Positions 1-7,614 of a stretch of DNA of 35,972 nucleotides are shown in pieces. Both the position numbers and the translations under genes were made by a program. The notes beneath the pieces are model-generated. The model saw only the letters and a program-made list of their open reading frames with translations. It ran no database searches and had not been told where the DNA came from. Where the stretch lies: positions 72,828 through 108,799 of the forward strand of contig DPKG01000014.1 of NCBI GenBank assembly GCA_003542615.1. Reading direction: 5' to 3'. This stretch comes from Candidatus Shapirobacteria bacterium. Its GTDB lineage: Bacteria > Patescibacteriota > Microgenomatia > UBA12405. How positions within the stretch are numbered: the first letter of the stretch is position 1; each line of letters begins with the position of its first letter.

Positions 1-1906
1 GGGATTGGAGATTTTTGATTTTGGCGGCTTTGTCACCGGGGAGAACTTGGGCAAAAATGTGATCGGGACTAATACCAAGAGTGGCGCCGATAGAAGTGGC
101 GGTGCGTTGATTGTCCCCTGTGATCAAATAAACTTGAAAATTTTGACGTTGAAGCTGTCGGATTACCGAGGCAGAATTGGGTTTGAGCTGATCGGCGACG
201 GCAACAAGAGCGAGAATTTTTTTGGAAGAGGACAGAAGCATGACGGTTTTGCCTTGAGTTTCTAGTTTTTTAATGGTTTTTGAAATAGGTCCTGAAATAA
301 ATTCAGGATGGCTTGCAGATGGAGAACCGATGAAATAATTTTTATTATTGATGGTGGCGCTTACTCCCCGACCCGGGACAGAAGAGAAATTGGAAACGGA
401 AAGATTCTGAGACGAATTTGGAATGACTTGTTTACAATATTCAACAATGGCGGAAGCGAGGGGGTGTTCGGACTTATTTTCGATAGTATATAATATGGAG
501 GCTATGGTTTTATCTGATTGTTTTGAGTAAGATATTAGGTCGGTTACAACCGGTTTACCTTGGGTGAGAGTGCCGGTTTTGTCAAAGACGATGGTGTTGA
601 TTTTTTGAGCCATTTCCAGGGGCTGACCACCTTTGATAAGAACGCCATACCGGGCACCTTTGCCAGTACCGACCATGATAGCGGTGGGAGTAGCCAGACC
701 GAGAGCGCAGGGACAGGCAATGACAATGACAGAGACGAAGGCCAGAAGAGAAAATTCAAGAGTGGCACCAAGCAGAAAAAACCAAACGAGAAAAGTGAGA
801 AGGGCAATGATAATGACGGCGGGGACAAAGACGGAGGAAATTTTGTCGGCAAAACCCTGGATGGGAGCTTTGCTGCTTTGAGCATCTTCAATTAGTTTTA
901 TGATCTGAGAAAGAGTGGTGTCGGCGCCCAGAGCGGTAACTTTAAATTCGAAGGAACCGGTCTTATTGATTGAGGCTGTATAAACTTTTGACCCGATTTG
1001 TTTTTCGACAGGAAGACTTTCACCGGTAAGGATGGATTCGTCGACGGCGGAATAGCCGGAAGTGATGATGCCGTCTAGAGGAATTCGCTGGCCGGGACGG
1101 ACAAGGAGAGAACCCCCTATTTTGATTTGAGCAATGGGAGTTTCTTGGGGTTTTCCATTGATTAAAAGAAGGGCGGTATCGGGAGCGAGATTGGTAAGTT
1201 TTTCAAGAGCTTGGGAAGTTTGACCTTTGGCTCGGGCTTCGAGCCATTTGCCAAGAATAACGAAGGTGACAAGAAAAGCGGCAGTTTCAAAATAAAGATT
1301 AGGGATCATTTTGCCCTCTGGTCCGAGAAAAGTTTGATTTTGAAAAACATAAACAGAATACTCATAAAGACTGTAAAGATAGGCAGTAGCTGTGCCAATG
1401 GCAATGAGAGAATCCATGGAAAAAGTGCGGACTTTAAGAGCAGAAATAAATCCGGCAAAAAAACTTTTACCAATAAAAAATACAACCGGAGTGGAAACGA
1501 TAAGAGAAATTACCCCTACATAAGGCATGATTTGCATTTTTAAGTCAGATGAAGGGAGGAAATCGAAAATCATAAAGATTAATAAGGGAAAAGAAAGAAG
1601 GGCACCAATAAAAAATTTGGTACGCCATAGGGAAATTTCTGCCTGGTGTTTTTGAATTAAATTGGCGGAACCATCAGGTAAAGAAGCTTGATAACCAACG
1701 GATTCAACAGCAGAAATTATTTTTTGGGTGTCGACTTGATTTGAGTCAATCAGAACACGGGCTTTTTGAGTGGCATAATTGACAGAGACCTGTTTGATGC
1801 CGGGAATTTTTTGGACGGATTTTTGGATTAAAATTGCACAGGAGGCACAATGCATGCCGCCAATGTCAAGATTGACGGCTTGTTGGTTGGCGGTATTATC
1901 GGACAT
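1..1906 (-). CDS. copA: Copper-translocating P1B-type ATPase CopA (3' end outside window)
   Basis: This is a heavy-metal pump that exports copper across the membrane using ATP. I translated the minus strand from the ATG at 1906 and the frame stays open to the window edge (about 635 residues). Visible in order: an N-terminal HMA domain with GGMHCASC near residues 14-21; paired membrane helices; the actuator TGES near 294; the membrane metal site CPC (IACPCALG) near 397, typical of Cu(I) pumps; the phosphorylation motif DKTGTLT near 440; the SEHPLAS motif of the nucleotide-binding domain near 480; and TGDN further on. The hinge GDGxND motif and the last two helices lie beyond position 1. The start overlaps the end of the upstream chaperone gene by 11 bases, so the two are translationally linked in one operon. 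No frame break is seen. Confidence 0.96.
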   Translation of the reverse strand, partial: MSDNTANQQAVNLDIGGMHCASCAILIQKSVQKIPGIKQVSVNYATQKARVLIDSNQVDTQKIISAVESVGYQASLPDGSANLIQKHQAEISLWRTKFFIGALLSFPLLIFMIFDFLPSSDLKMQIMPYVGVISLIVSTPVVFFIGKSFFAGFISALKVRTFSMDSLIAIGTATAYLYSLYEYSVYVFQNQTFLGPEGKMIPNLYFETAAFLVTFVILGKWLEARAKGQTSQALEKLTNLAPDTALLLINGKPQETPIAQIKIGGSLLVRPGQRIPLDGIITSGYSAVDESILTGESLPVEKQIGSKVYTASINKTGSFEFKVTALGADTTLSQIIKLIEDAQSSKAPIQGFADKISSVFVPAVIIIALLTFLVWFFLLGATLEFSLLAFVSVIVIACPCALGLATPTAIMVGTGKGARYGVLIKGGQPLEMAQKINTIVFDKTGTLTQGKPVVTDLISYSKQSDKTIASILYTIENKSEHPLASAIVEYCKQVIPNSSQNLSVSNFSSVPGRGVSATINNKNYFIGSPSASHPEFISGPISKTIKKLETQGKTVMLLSSSKKILALVAVADQLKPNSASVIRQLQRQNFQVYLITGDNQRTATSIGATLGISPDHIFAQVLPGDKAAKIKNLQS

Positions 1907-2117
1907 CTTTGGGGGTATAACCGGAATCTTTAATTGATTGAGCAATAAGATCGGTTTGGACTAAGTCAGAATTATAATTTATAGTAACGAGATGAGAGTC
2001 GAGATCGGCTTTGACGTCAGTGACACCATCCAGTTCAAGTAAATCCATGGTAATTAGTTTTGGACAAGATGAACAATGCATGTCAGAAACCAGGTAAGAA
2101 ATTGTTTTTTGAGTCAT
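1896..2117 (-). CDS. copZ: CopZ-like copper chaperone (HMA domain)
   Basis: A 73-residue cytoplasmic heavy-metal-associated domain and nothing else. The metal-binding loop reads MHCSSC at residues 14-19, one residue different from the MxCxxC loop of CopA next door, and the rest follows the beta-alpha-beta pattern of the family (LDGVTDVKADL, SGYTPKDV). Members of this family hand Cu(I) to CopA and to copper-sensing repressors. It sits 24 bases after the HMA-TauE-cupredoxin gene and overlaps copA, so it belongs to one three-gene copper operon. Copper rather than zinc or mercury is inferred from the neighbouring CPC pump. Confidence 0.9.
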   Translation of the reverse strand: MTQKTISYLVSDMHCSSCPKLITMDLLELDGVTDVKADLDSHLVTINYNSDLVQTDLIAQSIKDSGYTPKDVR

Positions 2118-2141
2118 AAATTAAGATTTTTGAATAAATAA

Positions 2142-3638
2142 CTAATTACCACCACAACCGCAACCTCCAACTTTTTGGTTATCGGTTGAGGATAAGTCAG
2201 CGGGAGGAGCATTTCCATTTTCATCGACGGCTTGGATAGTGCCGGTAACCATGCCCATCCAACAAGAAAAACGATAGTTGCCGGGCTGGGAAACGGTAAA
2301 ATCTTTGACGGAAGTTTGGCCGGGAGTTAGGTCAATTTGACCGGTAAATAGGGCTCGAGAGATGATGGCGTTGGTGCAGCCGCTGGTACCAGTGTCGGTA
2401 ATTTCCCAACGGACAGGGACACCGGCACGGACAGTAAGATTGGCGGGAAAATAACCCCGAGCATTGGCTTCCATTTTTAAAATTTGGACGCCGTTGACAA
2501 TAGGAGGAAGGCCGGCGTTGTTGATAGTATCTTTTTTGCTGGTAGTTGAGGCAAGAACACCGGGGAGGATATTTTCAAGACCAGGATAACCTAAAACAGC
2601 CATTTGAGAGTTGATATTGTAGACAGAAAAAAGAAGAATCAAAATACCGGCGATAAGGGAAAATTGTTTGGAGGTTGAGGGATGGCCACCGAATTTGACA
2701 CTGCTAAATCCGATGGAAAGAAGGCCGGGAATAGTACCAAGAGCAAAGAAAGACATGATCAGGGCTCCGGAAATTGGATTGCCGGAACTGAGAGCAAGGG
2801 CTTGGGCGGTGATGGTAAAACCGCAAGGCAGGAAGAAAGTGAGGGCTCCCATTATCAGAGGGCCAAAGCGTCCGGAAAAATTGGTTTCATCAGAAAGTCG
2901 TCCGGTGAGGGATTTGGGTAGACTGAATTGGATACCGGATAGTGCCTTGACACCCAGCATTTGAAGACCGGTGACAGCCATAATAAAAGAAACTAAAATA
3001 ACCAGAGCGGCAGTAAAGACGGGTGATAAGGTAAAATAATTACCTAAAAGACCGAGAATAAATCCAAATAATCCATATCCGAGAACCCGACCAAGATTGA
3101 ACATGAGGTGAGGCTGGAGCTTGGAAAGATTGGAAGAATTTTGAGAATAACGGGAAAGCCATTGTTGACTGAGAGAGAGAATAATGCCACCGGTGAGGGC
3201 GGCACAGGTGCTAAAGCCGGCTAAGACCCCAAAAAACATAAATACAGGAAGGGAAGAACCGCTGTTGACGGAAACGAGAGAAGTAAAACCGGTTTTGTTT
3301 AACAAAAGAAAGGCGGTGCCGATAAATAAAGCGATTAGTAAGGCGGAAAGATAATTCGGACGGGTTTGGTCGACGGGGCAGGAATCGGAGGATTTAACAG
3401 AATTTTTGAAAGGTGAAGAAGAGAAACGATAAATTTCATCTTTAAAAAGATTATTTAAAAAAGACGGAGTAATTTTTTGGGAAGGGTGGTGCTCGATGGT
3501 AAGCTGATTTTTGGCTAAGGAAACATCAACCATTTCGACTCCATCCAGTTTGATTAATTTTTTTTCAATAAGAATTTCACAAGAAGGACAGTGGAGTCCG
3601 CTAATAAAAAATTTGGAGATGATTGTCTTAGTATCCAT
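2142..3638 (-). CDS. HMA - TauE/SafE-like membrane - cupredoxin fusion protein
   Basis: About 498 residues. Residues 1-70 are an HMA domain with GLHCPSC. Residues about 85-345 form a polytopic membrane domain of the SafE/DsbD-like kind (typical stretch FGVLAGFSTCAALTGGI). The C-terminal 110 residues form a cupredoxin-like domain with SCWMGMVTG supplying Cys and Met ligands; where a His would be expected upstream there is SGCTNA. The tail ends in GGCGCGG, another possible metal-binding patch. I choose the ATG at 3638 rather than an in-frame TTG at 3677, because the TTG lies inside the -35 element and the operator would otherwise be coding. First gene of the copper operon. Role (copper relay or export across the membrane) is inferred from domains and neighbours; the transported species is unknown. 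Confidence 0.88.
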   Translation of the reverse strand: MDTKTIISKFFISGLHCPSCEILIEKKLIKLDGVEMVDVSLAKNQLTIEHHPSQKITPSFLNNLFKDEIYRFSSSPFKNSVKSSDSCPVDQTRPNYLSALLIALFIGTAFLLLNKTGFTSLVSVNSGSSLPVFMFFGVLAGFSTCAALTGGIILSLSQQWLSRYSQNSSNLSKLQPHLMFNLGRVLGYGLFGFILGLLGNYFTLSPVFTAALVILVSFIMAVTGLQMLGVKALSGIQFSLPKSLTGRLSDETNFSGRFGPLIMGALTFFLPCGFTITAQALALSSGNPISGALIMSFFALGTIPGLLSIGFSSVKFGGHPSTSKQFSLIAGILILLFSVYNINSQMAVLGYPGLENILPGVLASTTSKKDTINNAGLPPIVNGVQILKMEANARGYFPANLTVRAGVPVRWEITDTGTSGCTNAIISRALFTGQIDLTPGQTSVKDFTVSQPGNYRFSCWMGMVTGTIQAVDENGNAPPADLSSTDNQKVGGCGCGGN

Positions 3639-3641
3639 TAT

Positions 3642-3657
3642 TACTACAAGTGTAGTA
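3642..3657. promoter_or_regulatory. CopY/BlaI-type operator before the copper operon
   Basis: TACTACAAGTGTAGTA is a perfect 7+2+7 inverted repeat. It contains TACANNTGTA, the known cop-box core of CopY repressors, and resembles the BlaI/MecI box. It overlaps the -10 element and ends 3 bases before the start codon at 3638, so a bound repressor would block polymerase. A copy with one base changed lies at 5024-5039. Confidence 0.85.
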
Positions 3658-3677
3658 GTAATTAATTTGGATGTCAA
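3649..3677 (-). promoter_or_regulatory. Promoter of the copper operon
   Basis: On the minus strand TTGACA (3677-3672) is followed after 17 bases by TACACT (3654-3649). The predicted transcription start is around 3642, giving only a few untranslated bases. It lies just after the end of the M56 gene, so the copper genes have their own repressible promoter. Confidence 0.75.
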
Positions 3678-3696
3678 TAAGATATTGATGGGTCAC

Positions 3697-4650
3697 TTAA
3701 TGACAAGTTTTTATTATGTTTGGGATATATCTAATTTCCGGAGTAATTTGATGGAGTGAAGTTGAATTTTGGAAGAGCGACCGGAGACAGCGAGCGAGAT
3801 GAGGACAATCCAAAAGAAGATCAGTACGGGAAACAAAAAGAGCAATAAAGGAAAAAGTGATTAAGGCGGAAAGGTGAAGACTAAAATATTTCTTGAAGGA
3901 AAGGGATTTTTGTCCGGTAAGGATAGAAATACGCTGACTGGCATGGCCGGCGAAAGATAAGGTGTTAATAAGAGTAGGTTGAAATTGATTTTTGATAATT
4001 TTTTGGAGGGCGGTAAAGAGGGGTAATTGATTGGAAAGTGAACAGAAGACGGAATGGTCGCAGGAAATTTCAATCAGGGTAAAATAATGGTTAAAAATAA
4101 AGTTTTTGCCGGGAAAAAAGGGAAGTGAAGATCGGAGAAAATTGATGAGAAAATTCTTGAAAGGGTCGTGATTGGAGAGATGCTCACGTTCGTGGATTAA
4201 AATTGTCTGAATCTCGGGAGGAGTACAAATTTTTTTGAGAGAGGTAGATAGATAAATTCGGGGCTGAAAAAAACCAAGAGTTAATGCCTGAGGAAAGGGT
4301 GATTTGAAAAGTGAATATTGGGAATTGGTAGAAATTATAGGGAGGGAGCGAAGAAAGTTTCGAGTTTTGTGAAGACTCAAAAGGGAGAGAATGACAGCTT
4401 TGAAAATATTTAGATAAAGATAAATTAAAAAAAGACCACCAGCAATATTTACCCAAAACTGGAAAGTATTGGTGAGAGAAAATAAATTGAGGGGATTGAG
4501 AGAACAAAACTGAACCAGATAAACTAACTGCATGATAAATCCGGAAAAAATTTTGGGGGTGGAGATAATTAAGAGGGATAGATACAGGACACCTAAAAAG
4601 ATGAGAGAGGTGAAAGTAAAATTTCGAAAAAATCGAATGTTTTGAGGCAT
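3697..4650 (-). CDS. M56-family membrane metalloprotease (BlaR1-like, short)
   Basis: 317 residues with several hydrophobic helices (about 12-30, 35-55, 68-95 and 255-275) and the zinc-protease signature HEREH followed by LSNHDP around residues 155-163. BlaR1/MecR1 relatives use this site to trigger loss of a BlaI/MecI repressor. This protein is about half the length of BlaR1 and has no penicillin-binding sensor domain, so a beta-lactam signal is unlikely. Its C-terminal part carries DCPHLARC and ends KTCH, a cluster of Cys and His that could bind metal. It starts one base after the repressor stop codon, so the pair is co-translated. The copper-operon promoter follows its stop, which suggests it is the copper (or envelope-stress) sensor for that operon; this is inference. 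Confidence 0.85.
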   Translation of the reverse strand: MPQNIRFFRNFTFTSLIFLGVLYLSLLIISTPKIFSGFIMQLVYLVQFCSLNPLNLFSLTNTFQFWVNIAGGLFLIYLYLNIFKAVILSLLSLHKTRNFLRSLPIISTNSQYSLFKSPFPQALTLGFFQPRIYLSTSLKKICTPPEIQTILIHEREHLSNHDPFKNFLINFLRSSLPFFPGKNFIFNHYFTLIEISCDHSVFCSLSNQLPLFTALQKIIKNQFQPTLINTLSFAGHASQRISILTGQKSLSFKKYFSLHLSALITFSFIALFVSRTDLLLDCPHLARCLRSLFQNSTSLHQITPEIRYIPNIIKTCH

Positions 4651-4651
4651 T

Positions 4652-5020
4652 TTAGGTGTTTTTTTTAAGATATTGTTTGAGAAGTTTTAGGTCGGTATGA
4701 TTTTGCTTGACGGCATCAACGAATTGGGAAATGGCAAGTTCACCGTAGGAGTCGACCAACTTGTTGAAATGGCCACAAAGACAATTTTTGGCAATGGATT
4801 CTTTTGATTTGATGGGGGTATAAAAATAGACACGGCCGATGAGCTTTCGGGAAAGAAGTTTTTTATCGGTCATGCGTTTGAGCTCGGTCATGATAGTGGT
4901 GTAGGCGTGTTTATCACCTAAGGATTCGAGAACTTCGGCAGGTTTTTGGGGACGGCCGGTTTTCCATAGAATGTCCATGATTTTTTGTTCAAGAGAACCA
5001 AGAAGCCTAGTGTTTGGCAT
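4652..5020 (-). CDS. BlaI/MecI/CopY-family transcriptional repressor
   Basis: 122 residues from the ATG at 5020. The N-terminal winged helix is typical of the family: SLEQKIMDILW, then HAYTTIMTELKRMTDKKLL for the recognition region and GRVYFYTPI for the wing. The C-terminal half mediates dimerisation in relatives. It contains CLCGH, a possible metal site reminiscent of, but not identical to, the CxCx4CxC of CopY. An in-frame TTG at 5059 is rejected as the start because it overlaps the -35 box. The operator lies 3 bases upstream of the ATG, so the gene probably represses itself as well as the copper operon. Protease and repressor are adjacent, as in bla and mec systems. Confidence 0.9.
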   Translation of the reverse strand: MPNTRLLGSLEQKIMDILWKTGRPQKPAEVLESLGDKHAYTTIMTELKRMTDKKLLSRKLIGRVYFYTPIKSKESIAKNCLCGHFNKLVDSYGELAISQFVDAVKQNHTDLKLLKQYLKKNT

Positions 5021-5023
5021 ATA

Positions 5024-5039
5024 TACGACAAGTGTAGTA
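5024..5039. promoter_or_regulatory. CopY/BlaI-type operator before the repressor gene
   Basis: TACGACAAGTGTAGTA differs at one position from the perfect palindrome at 3642-3657 and has the same 3-base distance to its start codon and the same overlap with TACACT. Autoregulation of the repressor is the simplest reading. Confidence 0.8.
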
Positions 5040-5059
5040 GATTCTTGGAAACTTTGCAA
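5031..5059 (-). promoter_or_regulatory. Promoter of the repressor-protease pair
   Basis: TTGCAA (5059-5054), 17 bases, TACACT (5036-5031) on the minus strand. Same spacing and same -10 as the copper-operon promoter, with a weaker -35, as expected for a lowly expressed regulator. Confidence 0.65.
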
Positions 5060-5071
5060 GTAAAAAGATAT

Positions 5072-5668
5072 TTACTTGAGGGAAAATTGATTGTAGAAGT
5101 CAGGGGTGTCGTGGAATTGGATGGCATTAATGCCTAATTCTTTGGCGGCGGTAACATTGGAGAGAGTATCGTCAAAAAAGATAACTTCTGACGGTTGCCA
5201 GGGGCCGTATTTGAAAATTTCTTGATAAATTTGAGGATGAGGTTTGCGGACACCAACCTGGTAGGAAAGAATATGAAAATCAAAGAGATGCTCGAGTCTT
5301 TGGTGAATGTAGGGATAAAGAAATTCTTCGACGTTGGAAAGATACCCCAGAGGGAGGTTTTCGGATCTTAACTGATTTATGAAGTTAATGGTGGTGGAAA
5401 TGAGATGGTGATTGAAATTTGGGAGGGAATAAACCTGATCTAAGGATGCGATAAATTTGTCCAAATCTCCACCAAGAGAGAGGGCCCAATCGGATAATTT
5501 TAGATGACCGGTTTCTAATTGCTGATAAACTAAAACAAACTCAGAAAACATCTGATCATAGGTTAGGTTTAACTGGCCGGCCCAGGTAGTTAAAAATTGG
5601 CGTTGAAGAGCGGGATAATACCAAACAACATTGCCGATATCGAAAACGTAACATTTTGGACTGGACAT
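5072..5668 (-). CDS. HAD-superfamily hydrolase (YihX-like)
   Basis: 198 residues. Motif I is FDIGNVV at residues 9-15, the form found in YihX-type and haloacid dehalogenase-like phosphatases with the acid/base Asp position replaced by Gly. Motif II is LSN (about residue 116), motif III the Lys of VRKPHP (about 146) and motif IV FFDDTLSNV (about 170). A helical cap lies between motifs I and II. It probably removes phosphate from a small metabolite; the substrate cannot be read from sequence. The gene ends 12 bases before the repressor promoter and is divergent from the sigma-factor gene. Confidence 0.88.
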   Translation of the reverse strand: MSSPKCYVFDIGNVVWYYPALQRQFLTTWAGQLNLTYDQMFSEFVLVYQQLETGHLKLSDWALSLGGDLDKFIASLDQVYSLPNFNHHLISTTINFINQLRSENLPLGYLSNVEEFLYPYIHQRLEHLFDFHILSYQVGVRKPHPQIYQEIFKYGPWQPSEVIFFDDTLSNVTAAKELGINAIQFHDTPDFYNQFSLK

Positions 5669-5674
5669 GGAGTT

Positions 5675-5680
5675 ATTGTA
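5675..5680 (-). promoter_or_regulatory. Leaderless -10 for the HAD gene
   Basis: TACAAT preceded by an extended TGC, ending 6 bases before the ATG at 5668. Only 14 bases separate it from the divergent TATAAT at 5695-5700. Confidence 0.65.
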
Positions 5681-5694
5681 GCAAAAGGTTAAAA

Positions 5695-5700
5695 TATAAT
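5695..5700 (+). promoter_or_regulatory. Leaderless -10 for the ECF sigma gene
   Basis: Consensus TATAAT ending 7 bases before the ATG at 5708. Confidence 0.65.
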
Positions 5701-5707
5701 AAGAAAA

Positions 5708-6250
5708 ATGACAGATGAAAAAATTGTAGAGCTAGTAAGAGGCGGTGATAAAGAAAAGTATAGTGAAATTGTTGAGAGATATGAGAAGAAAATGTTTTAT
5801 TATATAAAACGGATGATTAATCAGGCGGATGAGGAGGTAGAGGATTTGGTACAGGAGGTGTTGGTGGCAGCTTATGAAAATTTGGCGGGGTTTGATACAA
5901 AAAAGAAATTTTCCAGCTGGATTTATAGAATAGCCCATAACAAAGCAATAGATTATTTTAAAAAAAAGAAAACGATAATTGACGTAGATATAGGGGAAAA
6001 TGAAGAATATTGGATGAACGGAGGGAAATTGCCGGAAGATATAGAAATTGACAGACAGGAGGGCGAAGAGTTAAGAAAGGCGGTGAATAGTTTGGAGATA
6101 AAATATAGAGAAGTAATATGGTTGTATTATTTTGAGGACAAAAATTATGATGAAATTTCAGATATTTTGAGAATACCGACAAGCAACGTGGGGGTATTAT
6201 TATTTAGAGCAAAAGAGAAATTAAAAAAGAGATATGAAAAAAATAAATAA
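5708..6250 (+). CDS. ECF-type RNA polymerase sigma factor
   Basis: 180 residues with sigma region 2 at about 12-90 (EDLVQEVLVAAYENL for core binding, then FSSWIYRIAHNKAIDYFKKK for -10 recognition) and region 4 at about 118-175, a helix-turn-helix with YFEDKNYDEISDILRI and VGVLLFRAKEKLKKRY. Regions 1 and 3 are absent, as in group 4 factors. It would direct polymerase to a small set of promoters, commonly for envelope stress. The last 17 bases overlap the next gene, a small membrane protein, which is the usual place for an anti-sigma partner. Target genes cannot be told from this window. Confidence 0.93.
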   Translation: MTDEKIVELVRGGDKEKYSEIVERYEKKMFYYIKRMINQADEEVEDLVQEVLVAAYENLAGFDTKKKFSSWIYRIAHNKAIDYFKKKKTIIDVDIGENEEYWMNGGKLPEDIEIDRQEGEELRKAVNSLEIKYREVIWLYYFEDKNYDEISDILRIPTSNVGVLLFRAKEKLKKRYEKNK

Positions 6251-6659
6251 GGAAATAATGGAAAAAATTAGGAAAGATGAGGTGAAAATGAAACCAAAAT
6301 GGTGGTTTGAGGGGATAAGATGGGGCTTGGAAATGGGTAATTGGATAATAGTTTTGGCGGCATCGGTGTTTTTGGCGGTGGGAATTTTTTGGATAGAACT
6401 TATTAGACCGATAAAGGCACTGGATTACGGGAGGTTGGGGTTGGAGTTGATTTTGGAGAGCCTCCCCCATGTCAGTTTGGGGATTACGGTGTTTTTGTTG
6501 ATAGCCGGAGCGGTGATTTATAAAAACAAAGGAGAAAATTACAAAAAGAGCGTTAAAAGAATTTGGATTACCGTGTTTTTGACGGTAGTGTTGGCGGCGA
6601 TATTTTTGACAATATTTAGGAAAGTGTTTGAGCCGGAAATTCTTTTGAGAATTATTTGA
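6234..6659 (+). CDS. Small membrane protein, candidate anti-sigma partner
   Basis: 141 residues: a charged N-terminal cytoplasmic stretch of about 35 residues (KKINKEIMEKIRKDEVKMKP), then three hydrophobic helices at about 39-62, 78-100 and 108-132. The classical zinc anti-sigma motif (Hx3Cx2C) is not present. The 17-base overlap with the sigma gene indicates coupled translation, and sigma/membrane-protein pairs of this layout are often sigma/anti-sigma. That role is inferred from position only. The 3' end overlaps the convergent lipoprotein gene by 8 bases. Confidence 0.75.
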   Translation: MKKINKEIMEKIRKDEVKMKPKWWFEGIRWGLEMGNWIIVLAASVFLAVGIFWIELIRPIKALDYGRLGLELILESLPHVSLGITVFLLIAGAVIYKNKGENYKKSVKRIWITVFLTVVLAAIFLTIFRKVFEPEILLRII

Positions 6660-6885
6660 GCTGGTCGGTGAGATCCTGAAAATCGGAATCCAGATCGAGA
6701 TCTTCCTGGTTTAGTTGATCCAGTAACTCCTGATCTGAGGACGGGGTGGGAAGAGCGGTAGGAGTCGGTACTGACTGGCTATCGTCGATGTAGACAGGGG
6801 GAGAGTCCGGTTGATTCGAAGTCAGACTGCAAGCCGAAAGAAGTAAAACAGGAATGAAAAACACCAATAATTTGAGACCTTTCAT
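6652..6885 (-). CDS. Small acidic lipoprotein
   Basis: 77 residues from the ATG at 6885. Signal peptide with lipobox LSAC (Cys near residue 19), then a Pro/Ser/Thr-rich spacer and a short acidic, Gln/Asp/Leu-rich tail (QELLDQLNQEDLDLDSDFQD) that looks helical. It follows the secreted coiled-coil gene by 6 bases, so the two are probably co-expressed and may interact at the cell surface. No enzyme motif is visible. A TTG at 6891 would add two residues but touches the preceding stop codon. Confidence 0.78.
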   Translation of the reverse strand: MKGLKLLVFFIPVLLLSACSLTSNQPDSPPVYIDDSQSVPTPTALPTPSSDQELLDQLNQEDLDLDSDFQDLTDQLK

Positions 6886-6891
6886 TGTCAA

Positions 6892-7527
6892 TTAACGATT
6901 GATGGTAAGCATTAATTTTAGTGACTCCAAAAGATTGCTTCTCATGTTTCTAAGATCTTGATTGACACGATTGGTGAGTGATCTTAATTCACTGATGATT
7001 TCTCCCGGGTTTTTGTCTTCGACTGAAGTCAATTCGTTGAATTTGGCTTCGAGGACGGCAAAATCATCCTGAAAAGACTGACGGAATTGCTCGAACTGAT
7101 TTAATTTGGCCTCAACGGACGAATAGTCTTTGTCTGATTCGTTTTTGAGAGTAGCCAAACGGGTGTCGAGATACTCTTTTTGACGAAGACGAAGTTCGTA
7201 TTGGTTGGTGAGCTTGTTTTTGATATTGCCGAAATAAAAATTTACGGTTCGGGTACGAATTTGATTCCAAAAAGTATTTCTTTGCTGTTTGGCCTGGGTA
7301 ATGGTAGCCTTGATCTGCTCACGGTTTTGTTGACGCTCTTGGGCCATAGTGGCTGTAGCATCCTGTTTGTCGATTTGAACCTGATCACGATCCTGATTTT
7401 GTATCTGGACATAGTCCTGTTTTTGCTGTTGGAAATTAAGACGGTCCTGATCCTGGGCAAAAGCGGGATTTGAACTGAGAATTACTAAAAGAACGATTAA
7501 GGGAAGTACTTTTTTGATATTGGTCAT
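6892..7527 (-). CDS. Secreted Gln-rich coiled-coil protein
   Basis: 211 residues. A signal peptide ends at about residue 25 (AFA, then QDQDR). The mature part starts with a Gln/Asp/Arg-rich segment (QDQDRLNFQQQKQDYVQIQN) with strong dipeptide repetition and continues as predicted helix with heptad-like spacing to the end. There are no cysteines or catalytic motifs. Together with the lipoprotein that follows it may form an exported structural or adaptor pair. I do not recognise a named family. Confidence 0.75.
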   Translation of the reverse strand: MTNIKKVLPLIVLLVILSSNPAFAQDQDRLNFQQQKQDYVQIQNQDRDQVQIDKQDATATMAQERQQNREQIKATITQAKQQRNTFWNQIRTRTVNFYFGNIKNKLTNQYELRLRQKEYLDTRLATLKNESDKDYSSVEAKLNQFEQFRQSFQDDFAVLEAKFNELTSVEDKNPGEIISELRSLTNRVNQDLRNMRSNLLESLKLMLTINR

Positions 7528-7533
7528 TTTATT

Positions 7534-7539
7534 ATTATA
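7534..7539 (-). promoter_or_regulatory. Leaderless -10 for the Gln-rich protein
   Basis: TATAAT ending 6 bases before the ATG at 7527. Confidence 0.65.
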
Positions 7540-7614
7540 AATAATTGCTAACTAATAATTAATACGAAAGAATTCCAGTTTTATTACATGATAGTGAGAT
7601 AAAGAGGTTGTATA

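Noticed and set aside
5..1543. Several plus-strand open frames of 60-110 codons over the left end
   Set aside because: They lie opposite copA, whose minus-strand translation shows all P-type ATPase motifs; their own sequences are low-complexity and without family features.
3639..3677. TTG at 3677 as start of the HMA-TauE-cupredoxin gene
   Set aside because: It lies within the -35 hexamer and would make the operator coding; the ATG at 3638 follows the operator and begins a normal HMA domain.
3697..5020. Beta-lactam resistance regulation
   Set aside because: The M56 protein has no penicillin-binding sensor domain and no beta-lactamase gene is near; the downstream genes are for copper.
5021..5059. 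TTG at 5059 as start of the repressor
   Set aside because: Same reason: it overlaps the -35 element, and the ATG at 5020 gives the usual BlaI-family N-terminus.
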